Positions 1 to 5,832 of a stretch of DNA of 13,358 nucleotides are shown here, in pieces. The stretch covers positions 1 to 13,358 of the forward strand of contig DHIV01000115.1 of NCBI GenBank assembly GCA_002403995.1. Reading direction: 5' to 3'. The notes below the pieces were generated by a model. The model saw only the letters and a list, made by a program, of their open reading frames with translations, did no database searches and was not told the origin of the DNA. The stretch comes from Gallionella sp. UBA4737 (GTDB lineage: Bacteria > Pseudomonadota > Gammaproteobacteria > Burkholderiales > Gallionellaceae). The position numbers and the translations under genes are program-made. Numbering within the stretch: position 1 is the first letter of the stretch; the number at the start of each line of letters is the position of its first letter.

Positions 1-105
1 GAGCGCGTGTTCCGCGCCGTGCAGAATTCCTGGCATCCCTACGGCTGGCAGGAGAACGGTGCGTGGATGAAGATGTTCCAGAATGCAAGGAAGTGGGTAG
101 GTTAA
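1..105 (+). CDS. C-terminal end of an unidentified protein (partial)
   Basis: Frame 1 is open from the window edge to a TAA at 103-105 and gives the last 34 residues of a protein. The piece is rich in aromatic and basic residues (it includes NSWHPYGWQENGAW and ends NARKWVG) and looks coding. I do not recognise the family from this tail. The start lies outside the window. A short inverted repeat (ATCAC-TTC-GTGAT, 105-117) overlaps the stop codon, but A rather than T follows it, so it is not a convincing terminator for this gene. Confidence 0.6.
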   Translation, partial: ERVFRAVQNSWHPYGWQENGAWMKMFQNARKWVG

Positions 106-255
106 TCACTTCGTGATCAAAAAAGGCGACCGTATGGTTTAGCCGTTTGGTTAAAGTGTCGGGGAATTAGGTTTATCAATTCGGGTGTGTTAATAGCGCG
201 CGTTTTGAAGACTGTGTTGACAGACCATCGGTTGTCGCTCCCCTCATTAATTAAA

Positions 256-278
256 AAAGCCGGCTTATCGCCGGCTTT
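256..278 (-). terminator. Intrinsic terminator of the small-ORF unit
   Basis: Perfect 9-bp inverted repeat AAAGCCGGC (256-264) / GCCGGCTTT (270-278) with a 5-base loop. Read on the minus strand, the hairpin is followed by a run of T (opposite the A run at 253-258). It sits 23 bases after the stop of the 49-residue ORF, where a terminator for that unit should be. The flanks are AT-rich on both sides, so some termination on the plus strand is possible. Confidence 0.85.
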
Positions 279-301
279 AATTATTCTGGCAACTCGCTTT
301 T

Positions 302-451
302 TTAATTAAAGCCTCCACCAGTAAAAGCAGCCCAGCAACCGATGATTATGGCAGTAGCCGCAATAATTGATAAGGCAATCATCAGCAACCTGCCCATTGC
401 ATCATCGGACCTGTTATCTGAAGAGGTATTGCTGATACTTATATCGCTCAT
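302..451 (-). CDS. Small single-pass membrane protein, 49 aa, unknown
   Basis: This ORF starts at ATG 449-451 behind a strong ribosome binding site (AAGGAG, 6 bases upstream) and ends at TAA 302-304. The protein has a polar, Ser/Asp/Asn-rich N-terminus (residues 1-18), one hydrophobic helix (about 21-43, containing MIALSIIAATAIIIGCWAAF) and a short Gly-rich tail (TGGGFN). I cannot assign a family. Small one-helix proteins of this shape often serve as accessory subunits of respiratory or transport complexes, but nothing here shows a partner. A good terminator follows, and another small membrane ORF precedes it on the same strand. The longer plus-strand open frame over the same DNA lacks these signals. 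Confidence 0.65.
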   Translation of the reverse strand: MSDISISNTSSDNRSDDAMGRLLMIALSIIAATAIIIGCWAAFTGGGFN

Positions 452-501
452 TTTTGATCTCCTTGGAGGAAGAAATCGTTATCCCAACGATCAGGGTGCA
501 T
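448..501 (-). CDS. Possible 17-aa peptide overlapping the next start (ATGA)
   Basis: ATG at 499-501 opens a frame of 17 residues (MHPDRWDNDFFLQGDQK). Its TGA overlaps the ATG of the 49-aa ORF as ATGA. The frame also spans that gene's ribosome binding site, so translating it could couple to or modulate the downstream ORF. There is no recognisable Shine-Dalgarno sequence in front of it. The overlap may be chance, so this is a weak call kept only because the neighbouring pair shows the same stop-start overlap. Confidence 0.22.
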   Translation of the reverse strand: MHPDRWDNDFFLQGDQK

Positions 502-545
502 ACCAAACAGAAAGATTCAGTTCCGTAACTGCCCAAATTCTGAAC

Positions 546-644
546 TTATCTAATGAAATGGTTTGCCGCAAATAAAGCTATGAAACAGACTACGATCAAT
601 GACAACATGACAAAAATAATTGGGATATGCGTCATAAAATTCAC
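546..644 (-). CDS. Small hydrophobic membrane protein, 32 aa, unknown
   Basis: The best start is GTG at 642-644, with GGGAGG about 7 bases upstream. An in-frame ATG at 633-635 is too far (about 16 bases) from that site. Stop is TAA 546-548. Residues about 8-27 form one transmembrane helix (IPIIFVMLSLIVVCFIALFA), followed by a short NHFIR end with a basic last residue. The size and shape match known mini membrane subunits, but I cannot name a family. The GTG overlaps the stop of a 21-aa ORF as GTGA. The 49-aa ORF follows about 95 bases downstream on the same strand and probably shares the transcript. Confidence 0.58.
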   Translation of the reverse strand: MNFMTHIPIIFVMLSLIVVCFIALFAANHFIR

Positions 645-706
645 AGCAGCACCTCCCAAATAGTTAAGGTCAGCCAAAAAACACGCTCAACGCGAGATAA
701 AAACAT
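641..706 (-). CDS. Possible 21-aa leader peptide overlapping the next start (GTGA)
   Basis: ATG 704-706 opens a 21-residue frame beginning MFLSRVERVFWL and ending WEVLL. Its TGA (641-643) overlaps the GTG start of the 32-aa ORF. It contains that gene's ribosome binding site, so translational coupling is possible. The predicted transcript start (about 717-719) lies only about 12 bases upstream and there is no clear Shine-Dalgarno sequence, so translation would be close to leaderless. Plausible but unproven. Confidence 0.28.
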   Translation of the reverse strand: MFLSRVERVFWLTLTIWEVLL

Positions 707-724
707 GTCAGGGCTGGCGTAATT

Positions 725-753
725 AAATTAAGTTAAATAGCCACAATTGTCAA
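725..753 (-). promoter_or_regulatory. Sigma70-type promoter for the small-ORF unit
   Basis: Minus strand: a perfect -35 TTGACA (748-753), a 17-base spacer, and a poor -10 TAATTT (725-730). An inverted repeat TGACC-AGC-GGTCA lies at 763-775, just upstream of the -35, and CCAC/GTGG arms flank the -35 itself. Either could bind a regulator. The weak -10 beside a consensus -35 would suit an activated promoter. Confidence 0.5.
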
Positions 754-862
754 GTGGTTATATGACCAGCGGTCAGAGCGTTAACTGTGTGTTTGCAACA
801 GGAAGCAGCCACTGGGGATAGGCCAATTCCAGGCCGCCGCGTGTTAACCCGGCAGATATTGC

Positions 863-1951
863 TTACGGCTGTGACACTAACTTGTAATTTTTGGGCACCG
901 TAAACACGCTGTCGTGCTGCGGTTCGATCTTGAGCGACTTGACCTCGACGGAGAACGACAATATCGGTTCACCTTCGGCCCCTTTCATCGAGTCTTCGGT
1001 TTTCTTCTCCGCGAACATTCCGGCGAGGCCGGAGGCGAGACCTTCCGGACTGGTGGGGACCGACTTGCTGGAGGATTTATCTGCTGTTTTCTTGGTTTCC
1101 TTGAGCGCACAGGCATTGCCCTCCATGTTCCAGGCCAGACGGGTCGAAATGGGGTAGCCCTTGATCTTTTCCATTTGCTTGCCTGCCTCGAGGAATGCGT
1201 TGAGGTCGCCCGGCTTCAAGGAACTGGCGAGATAAGCCGAGATCAGCTTGGCCGCATCCGCCGGAAGTATCTGCTGTTTGCCTGTGCCGGTGGCAGCTCC
1301 GGAAAAAGCCCGGGCATAGCTCTCTTCCACCGCCAGGGTGTCACGCATCGCGCGAGTCATCGGCGTGGTCCAGACATTCATGCTCAAAGTGCTGGTCGTA
1401 TTCCTTGCCGCCTTGTCGCGCAGGTCGACCACCCAGGCGACCTTGTATTCATCGGTGTCAAAACCGTTGATGGATTTTTTCTGGCCTGTCGCTTTGACCG
1501 TGAAGCTGGTGTGCGCAATGTGCATGGCGCAGCCGGATTCATGCTGTGCCTCCGGAGGCTTGGCTTCGTCTTGTTTGGCTGGCGGATGCTTGGCCGGTTT
1601 GAGGCAGCCTTTCAGGGGACATTCGGTGTACTCCTCCTTTTTCGTGTTGAGCGACCATTTCAGCTTGCGGTCGATTCGCGTTATTTCCGTATCAGATCGT
1701 GTGCCGACCAGGTAGCCCGAGAATGTGCCGGTACCCTTGAACGTCGATTCGTCCCGGCGCATGTTGGCGCGCACAAGATGCCGTTCAGTGTTTTCGAAAG
1801 GGAAGAAACCCTTGATGCCGTTGCTGACGACCTGCTGCTCGATCACCGCGGTGGGATTGAGCGGCGTGTTGTCGGCCACGTTGACCGGTTTTGTGGCGCA
1901 CGCTGCAATAACGGCCGAAATAACGATAGCCCCGAGAAGATTGCGTTGCAT
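863..1951 (-). CDS. Lipoprotein of unknown function, 362 aa
   Basis: Start chosen at ATG 1949-1951, which has GGAGG 5 bases upstream and opens with a signal peptide; the frame is open further upstream but without these signs. The N-terminus (MQRNLLGAIVISAVIAAC) ends in a lipobox-like IAAC with lipidation expected at Cys18, so the mature protein should be membrane anchored and facing the periplasm. The body is soluble and holds a CPLKGC motif followed by a Lys/Pro/Ala-rich stretch. The C-terminus (FTVPKNYKLVSQP) resembles the ending of some DUF4412-type lipoproteins, a loose resemblance only. It is divergent from the Sel1 gene, with about 130 bases between the starts. A -10 TATAAT lies 31 bases upstream of the start codon. 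Confidence 0.8.
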   Translation of the reverse strand: MQRNLLGAIVISAVIAACATKPVNVADNTPLNPTAVIEQQVVSNGIKGFFPFENTERHLVRANMRRDESTFKGTGTFSGYLVGTRSDTEITRIDRKLKWSLNTKKEEYTECPLKGCLKPAKHPPAKQDEAKPPEAQHESGCAMHIAHTSFTVKATGQKKSINGFDTDEYKVAWVVDLRDKAARNTTSTLSMNVWTTPMTRAMRDTLAVEESYARAFSGAATGTGKQQILPADAAKLISAYLASSLKPGDLNAFLEAGKQMEKIKGYPISTRLAWNMEGNACALKETKKTADKSSSKSVPTSPEGLASGLAGMFAEKKTEDSMKGAEGEPILSFSVEVKSLKIEPQHDSVFTVPKNYKLVSQP

Positions 1952-1981
1952 ACAGACCTCCACGTCAATTGCCAGGCGAGT

Positions 1982-1987
1982 ATTATA
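1982..1987 (-). promoter_or_regulatory. -10 element (TATAAT) for the lipoprotein gene
   Basis: A consensus TATAAT on the minus strand places transcription start near 1975, giving a leader of about 24 bases before the ATG at 1951. I see no good -35 at 16-18 bases spacing, so the promoter may be weak or need an activator. It lies in the divergent gap shared with the Sel1-repeat gene. Confidence 0.45.
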
Positions 1988-2081
1988 AGCCAGTGTAGTG
2001 TTTACACCATGAACGTCAGCCAGGCGCCGAATGCGCACGTTCGATAAGGTATCCATACCAGCCGTCCATTAGGCAACGAAA

Positions 2082-3038
2082 ATGAGTCAACGGATAAAAC
2101 AGTTGTTGCTGGTTAGTGTGTGCCTGTTTGCGTTGATTATGCAGGTAATGGCAGATTCGCTGTCTGATTCAGAGAGCGCGCTCGATGCAGAGAGGGCCCT
2201 TGATGCCGGTGATTATGCGAAAGCTGCAAAGTTACTCAGGCCGTTGGCGGGACAGGGTCTTGCTCAAGCACAATTAAATCTTGGGTTGCTGTATGCCCAG
2301 GGAAATGGCGTCCCTCAAGATTACAAAGAGGCGGTGAAGTGGCATTGTCTGGCAGCAGAACAGGGAAATGCCAATGCACGATTCAATCTCGGGTTGATGT
2401 ATTCCCAGGGAAATGGTGTTGTTCAGGATTATACGGAGGCGGCAAAATGGTATCGGCTGGCCGCAGAACAGAGTATTGCCGAAGCACAAGATAACCTTGG
2501 GAACATGTATAGCAAAGGAAGCGGTGTTCCTCAGGATTACAAGGAAGCGATGAAGTGGCATCGGCTGGCAGCGGAACAAGGTTTTGCCAATGCGCAAACC
2601 AACCTTGGGGCGATGTATTACTCGGGGCAAGGCGTCGCTCAGAATTACCACGTGGCAGTGAGGTGGTGGGAGCAGGCAGCAGAGCAGGGTCATGCCAAAG
2701 CCCAATTCAATCTCGGCTTGATGTATGCCGTGGGAAACGGTGTTCCCCAGGATTACAAGGAAGCGACCAGGTGGTATCAACTGGCCGCAGAACAAGGCCA
2801 TGTTAAAGCACAACTAAATCTTGCGGTGATGTATGGCAACGGACAAGGCGTTGTTAAAGATTATGCTCTGGCATATATGTGGGCATACATTGCTGCTGCA
2901 AATGGCGCAAATGACGAAATACAAAAACTTTCTACCGGGATCCAGACTTTCGTCGCGAAACAAATGAATGCAGGCCAGATAGCCGAAGCGCGGGAACTCG
3001 CTAAAAGATGCATCGAAAATAAATTCAAGGGCTGTTAG
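2082..3038 (+). CDS. Secreted Sel1-repeat (SLR) protein, 318 aa
   Basis: An N-terminal signal peptide (residues 1-24, hydrophobic LLLVSVCLFALIM, likely cut after VMA) is followed by an array of Sel1-like repeats. These are 36-residue helix pairs with the signature A-x-A-x-x-N-L-G-x-M-Y and G-V-x-Q-D-Y-x-E-A-x-K-W-x-x-L-A-A-E-Q-G. Full units begin near residues 61, 97, 133, 169, 205 and 241. The end (AYMWAYIAAANGAND, then a helix ending KRCIENKFKGC) is the usual capping form. Sel1 arrays act as protein-interaction scaffolds, often in the periplasm; the partner here is unknown. No strong Shine-Dalgarno sequence is visible. The helical repeat fold is certain, the biological role is not. Confidence 0.88.
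   Translation: MSQRIKQLLLVSVCLFALIMQVMADSLSDSESALDAERALDAGDYAKAAKLLRPLAGQGLAQAQLNLGLLYAQGNGVPQDYKEAVKWHCLAAEQGNANARFNLGLMYSQGNGVVQDYTEAAKWYRLAAEQSIAEAQDNLGNMYSKGSGVPQDYKEAMKWHRLAAEQGFANAQTNLGAMYYSGQGVAQNYHVAVRWWEQAAEQGHAKAQFNLGLMYAVGNGVPQDYKEATRWYQLAAEQGHVKAQLNLAVMYGNGQGVVKDYALAYMWAYIAAANGANDEIQKLSTGIQTFVAKQMNAGQIAEARELAKRCIENKFKGC
2262..2909 (+). repeat. 108-bp tandem coding repeats (six Sel1 units)
   Basis: Six in-frame units of 108 bp begin near 2262, 2370, 2478, 2586, 2694 and 2802. Phrases such as GGAAATGG and CA[AG]GATTACAA[AG]GA recur at fixed spacing. The units have diverged but are alike enough to allow slippage or recombination that changes repeat number. They encode protein repeats and are not a CRISPR array. 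Confidence 0.8.
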
Positions 3039-3239
3039 CAAATCAAAATGCACGACATTCAGACTTTGAGCATCCACTATTGAAAACTCGACTGCCTGCA
3101 AAAGTCGAAAGCGGACATTCGTGCAAGGCAGCCAAGTGCCGCAAGCTGCCCATCAGACTTGATTTTCCATTCGACGCAAGGCAGGATAGCGCCAATTTCT
3201 GTCATCCCGGCCGTTATCTTGAACTCACCTGGTCATCAC
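3039..3239 (+). other. Intergenic stretch with no clear signal
   Basis: About 200 bases between the Sel1 gene and the HEAGH membrane protein. I see no convincing terminator hairpin, promoter or small gene. A TTG-started extension of the next gene reaches back to 3159, but the added residues (IFHSTQGRIAPIS and onward) do not look like part of the protein. Confidence 0.4.
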
Positions 3240-3716
3240 ATGCAGAATTCAGATGCCGTCTCCAGCGAAGCTTCGGTTTCGCTGGCCGGACTGGTTGTTG
3301 TCATCGCCTTTGGTGTTGCCTGCTTGGGTTTTCATTGGCTTAGCGAGGAAGGCTGGTTCCCTGTTCTCGACAGCGCAAACCTGGCAGTGCACGAAGCAGG
3401 CCACCCGCTGGTGAGCATTTTCAGCGCGCGTGCGACCGTCTATGGTGGTACGCTGTTTCAACTTGCCTTCCCTCTTGCTGCCGCATGGCATTTTTATCGC
3501 GCCGCCAATGCGAGTGGCACAGCAGCTGCCATAGTCTGGTTGGGAGAAAATCTTTTCAATATCGCCCGCTACATGGCCGATGCCCGTGCACGGCAATTGC
3601 CCTTGGTCGGCAATGGTGAGCATGACTGGGCTGAGATTTTCAGCCGCTGGGGCGTCCTGAACCTGGATGGCCGCATTGCGGGTGTGACTAGTGGCATAGG
3701 GGGGTCATCCTGGTAG
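3240..3716 (+). CDS. M50-like membrane zinc protease homologue with HEAGH motif, frameshifted near the C-terminus
   Basis: Start taken at ATG 3240, although no good Shine-Dalgarno sequence is visible. Hydrophobic helices lie at about 14-33 and 72-85, and the HExxH zinc motif HEAGH is at 51-55 (LAVHEAGHPLVSIFSA). Conserved-looking blocks follow: LGENLFNIARYMADAR (101-116) and GNGEHDWAEIFSRWGVL (124-140). HExxH beside membrane helices suggests an M50-like intramembrane metalloprotease relative, but I see no clear third metal ligand and have no substrate. The frame ends at TGA... in fact TAG 3714-3716, just after six G (3699-3704). In the neighbouring frame 24 more codons (a hydrophobic VILVAGAAAWLYRRW helix, then DREYSAP) run to TGA 3776-3778. 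The natural protein therefore probably ends with a final membrane helix that this sequence cuts off. Confidence 0.72.
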   Translation: MQNSDAVSSEASVSLAGLVVVIAFGVACLGFHWLSEEGWFPVLDSANLAVHEAGHPLVSIFSARATVYGGTLFQLAFPLAAAWHFYRAANASGTAAAIVWLGENLFNIARYMADARARQLPLVGNGEHDWAEIFSRWGVLNLDGRIAGVTSGIGGSSW

Positions 3717-3918
3717 CTGGGGCTGCGGCATGGCTTTATCGACGTTGGCAGGCTGACAGGGAGTATTCGGCGCCCTGACGTGCCTTGGCATGACTCGCCA
3801 TCAAAATTGGCTTTCAAATTTGAGAACATGCATGCATTCGAAACATGTTTCAGCATTTGCTGATTTATAGAAACTCAAAAATGCGGACAAAGAAAATATC
3901 AGCAAAATTATGGCAAGT

Positions 3919-3945
3919 TTGACAATTGGGTCTTGAGGCTATGAT
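3919..3945 (+). promoter_or_regulatory. Sigma70-type promoter for the small lipoprotein gene
   Basis: Perfect -35 TTGACA (3919-3924) and near-perfect -10 TATGAT (3940-3945), with a short 15-base spacer. The predicted transcript start is near 3952, leaving about 12 bases before the ATG at 3964. That short leader fits the absence of a visible Shine-Dalgarno sequence. Confidence 0.5.
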
Positions 3946-3963
3946 TACTCCAGTGGTATCAGA

Positions 3964-4281
3964 ATGAGTAAATTGTTTCTGCTGGCTTTGTTATCTCCGG
4001 TTATTCTTTCTGCTGGATGTGCCACGGCTTCTTATTCTGATGAACGACTTAAATCCGATACAGCCGAATTGCTTGGTGTGCAAGCTGATCAGGTTGTTAT
4101 TTCGGATAAACGATCATCAGGACCTGCCACTTACTACACTGCAAAAACAAAATCTGCTGAATATTCCTGCACCATGGCGGGAGGCTCAGTTATGAAGTTT
4201 GTAATGGATATGGGAATATCTTCCCTGCCAACGTGCCGAAAGAAGGACGAACGTCCAAACAACCAATCCACGAGACCTTGA
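3964..4281 (+). CDS. Small lipoprotein of unknown function, 105 aa
   Basis: The N-terminus MSKLFLLALLSPVILSAGC is a classic lipoprotein signal with lipobox LSAGC's core S-A-G-C, lipidation at Cys19. The mature part is about 86 residues, with a helix-like region containing KSDTAELLGVQ, a possible small beta domain (VVISDKRSSGPATYYTAKTKSAEYSC) and two further cysteines (residues about 69 and 91) that could form a disulfide. It ends in a charged tail. No family is recognised. It appears to be transcribed alone from the promoter just upstream, after a cluster of palindromes. The next gene starts about 200 bases downstream behind its own -10. Confidence 0.75.
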   Translation: MSKLFLLALLSPVILSAGCATASYSDERLKSDTAELLGVQADQVVISDKRSSGPATYYTAKTKSAEYSCTMAGGSVMKFVMDMGISSLPTCRKKDERPNNQSTRP

Positions 4282-4433
4282 TGATTCCAGAAGTCTGTTT
4301 TGGGTCAAGCAGACATTGGCAAGCGGTGGTATGCCGGGTTAACGGGAATTCGTCATTATCCGCTTTGTGCTGTCCGTCATCACCGTCTACGCTCGAAACC
4401 GGTTGGCTAGTCTGCGGTGCGATCTGCTGAAGG

Positions 4434-4439
4434 TATAAT
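4434..4439 (+). promoter_or_regulatory. -10 element (TATAAT) for the djlA-phosphatase pair
   Basis: Consensus TATAAT, 48 bases before the TTG start of djlA. The -35 region at 16-18 bases spacing (around 4410-4416) does not match TTGACA, so promoter strength is uncertain. It is the only good candidate in the 206-base gap. Confidence 0.42.
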
Positions 4440-4487
4440 GCGCGCCTTTGTCACGGCGTTTTTCTGCTTTTTCATTCTGGAGTTGTT

Positions 4488-5261
4488 TTGTTCAAGCTCA
4501 TCGGTTTCATTGCAGGCTATTACTTTTTCGGATTCTTCGGGGCGTTCATCGGGCTGTTCATCGGGTCATTCATCGATCGCACGATGGCGTATGGCGCCGG
4601 CGCGATCAATCCGCTGCAGAACTCGCTGCGCCAAGCCGTTTTCCTCGAGACGGTGTTCATCTCGATGGGCAAGCTGGCCAAGGCGGATGGGCATGTCTCT
4701 CAACACGAGATCGATCATGTCGAGCAGTTCATGCAGAAGCTGGGCATGACTGCGCAGCATCGCCAGCAGGCGATTGCATTGTTCAGGCAGGGAGCCGATC
4801 CGGCGTCTGACATCGCCCCGACCTACCAAAGATTCATGTTCGTATGCGGGCACACCAAACATCTGAAACAGGTGTTGCTGGTTTATCTGATGGTGATGGC
4901 ACTGGCGGACGGGCATTTCCATCCGGCTGAAGAAGCGTTGCTCGCAGGTATGGCCAGCCGTCTCGGTTATGGCCAGGCCGAGTTCAGGCAGATACTGGAC
5001 ATGGTGCTGAATCAATCCCGCTTCGCCGGCGGACAGGCCACTGCGGCCACTGCACTGGACGATGCATACAAGGCTTTGGGCGTAAGCAAGGACAGCGGCG
5101 ATGCGGAGATCAAGCGCGCCTACCGCAAGCTGATGAGCCAGTATCACCCAGACAAGCTGATCGGGCAGGGCCTGCCGGAGGACATGATCGCGATGGCAAC
5201 CGAGCAGGCGAAAGAAATCCAACTGGCACATGACCTGATCAAGAAGCACAGAAATATCTGA
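4488..5261 (+). CDS. djlA: DjlA-type membrane-anchored J-domain co-chaperone, 257 aa
   Basis: Three parts are visible in order. First is an N-terminal membrane helix (residues 1-30) with GxxxG packing (GYYFFGFFGAFIGLFIGSFIDR). A TerB-like helical region follows (about 50-180; AKADGHVSQHEID and ALADGHFHPAEE are the two TerB acidic motifs). A C-terminal J domain (about 191-257) carries the HPD motif in YHPDKL. This is the DjlA layout; E. coli DjlA is 271 residues. J domains stimulate the ATPase of DnaK, here at the inner membrane facing the cytosol. The start is TTG 4488-4490 with GGAG about 5 bases upstream. No in-frame ATG would keep the anchor helix, so the TTG is well supported. The phosphatase gene begins one base after the stop. 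Confidence 0.88.
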   Translation: MFKLIGFIAGYYFFGFFGAFIGLFIGSFIDRTMAYGAGAINPLQNSLRQAVFLETVFISMGKLAKADGHVSQHEIDHVEQFMQKLGMTAQHRQQAIALFRQGADPASDIAPTYQRFMFVCGHTKHLKQVLLVYLMVMALADGHFHPAEEALLAGMASRLGYGQAEFRQILDMVLNQSRFAGGQATAATALDDAYKALGVSKDSGDAEIKRAYRKLMSQYHPDKLIGQGLPEDMIAMATEQAKEIQLAHDLIKKHRNI

Positions 5262-5262
5262 G

Positions 5263-5832
5263 ATGAAGATATTTCTGGTTAGACATGGCGAGAGCGAGGG
5301 TAACGTCATCCATCAGATCAACGATGATCCGCACCGTATCGTCAACCTGACCGCGCGTGGCACGGCGCAGGCCGAGGAGGCTGCCGACAGGTTGCGCGCT
5401 ATGCATTTCACCCACGCATACGCTTCCGAGTTTCCGCGCGCGCGGCAAACTGCAGCGATCCTGTTGCGCAACCATGATGTTCACTTGACTATAGATGCTC
5501 GCCTTAACGAACGCCGCTCCGGCATGGATGGATTGCCGGTGGCAGTGTTCAACGACTTGGTGCGGTCTGATCCATTGCGCATCAAGCCGGAACGGGGCGA
5601 ATCTTTTCTGGAGCAGATGGAGCGGCTGCGCAGCTTTCTGGAAGAAATTGCCGCGCGTCACCCGGATGGAACGGCGCTGACGGTGTCACATGAGAACCCG
5701 ATCATTGCGGCACTGGCTTTGACCGTTGATGATCCCGAGCAAATTGTGCGCGACAGTATCGCCAACTGTGCATGGGTGGAGCTGGATTGGCTTGCTGGGT
5801 GTCCGGCTTCTATTTCGCTCCGCGCAAGATGA
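5263..5832 (+). CDS. Histidine phosphatase superfamily protein, 189 aa
   Basis: The N-terminus MKIFLVRHGESEGN has the RHG signature with the phosphate-accepting His8 and Arg7. Other expected active-site residues are Arg59 (SEFPRARQTA), Glu83 (LNERRSG) and His143 (TVSHENPI). The superfamily ranges from phosphoglycerate mutase (GpmB type) to SixA and small-metabolite phosphatases, and the sequence alone does not give the substrate. The ATG is one base after the djlA stop with no strong Shine-Dalgarno of its own, so it is probably translated by coupling. The last 23 bases overlap the 3' end of the convergent OmpA-domain gene; a terminal extension (GCPASISLRAR) is encoded in that overlap. Confidence 0.85.
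   Translation: MKIFLVRHGESEGNVIHQINDDPHRIVNLTARGTAQAEEAADRLRAMHFTHAYASEFPRARQTAAILLRNHDVHLTIDARLNERRSGMDGLPVAVFNDLVRSDPLRIKPERGESFLEQMERLRSFLEEIAARHPDGTALTVSHENPIIAALALTVDDPEQIVRDSIANCAWVELDWLAGCPASISLRAR

Noticed and set aside
105..117. ATCAC-TTC-GTGAT hairpin as terminator of the first gene
   Set aside because: Stem of only 5 bp and followed by A, not T, on the plus strand.
342..575. Plus-strand 77-codon frame
   Set aside because: It covers the minus-strand 49-aa ORF, which has a strong ribosome binding site and terminator; the plus frame has neither.
914..2047. Long plus-strand open frame (377 codons) over the lipoprotein gene
   Set aside because: It is antisense to a gene with a good ribosome binding site and lipoprotein signal. 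Its own protein is Arg/Gly/Phe-rich and shows no domain.
2274..2813. Minus-strand 179-codon frame opposite the Sel1 gene
   Set aside because: Its internal repeats are the complement of the Sel1 repeats.
2262..2909. Regular repeats as a CRISPR array
   Set aside because: Period is 108 bp, in frame, and each unit encodes a 36-residue Sel1 motif.
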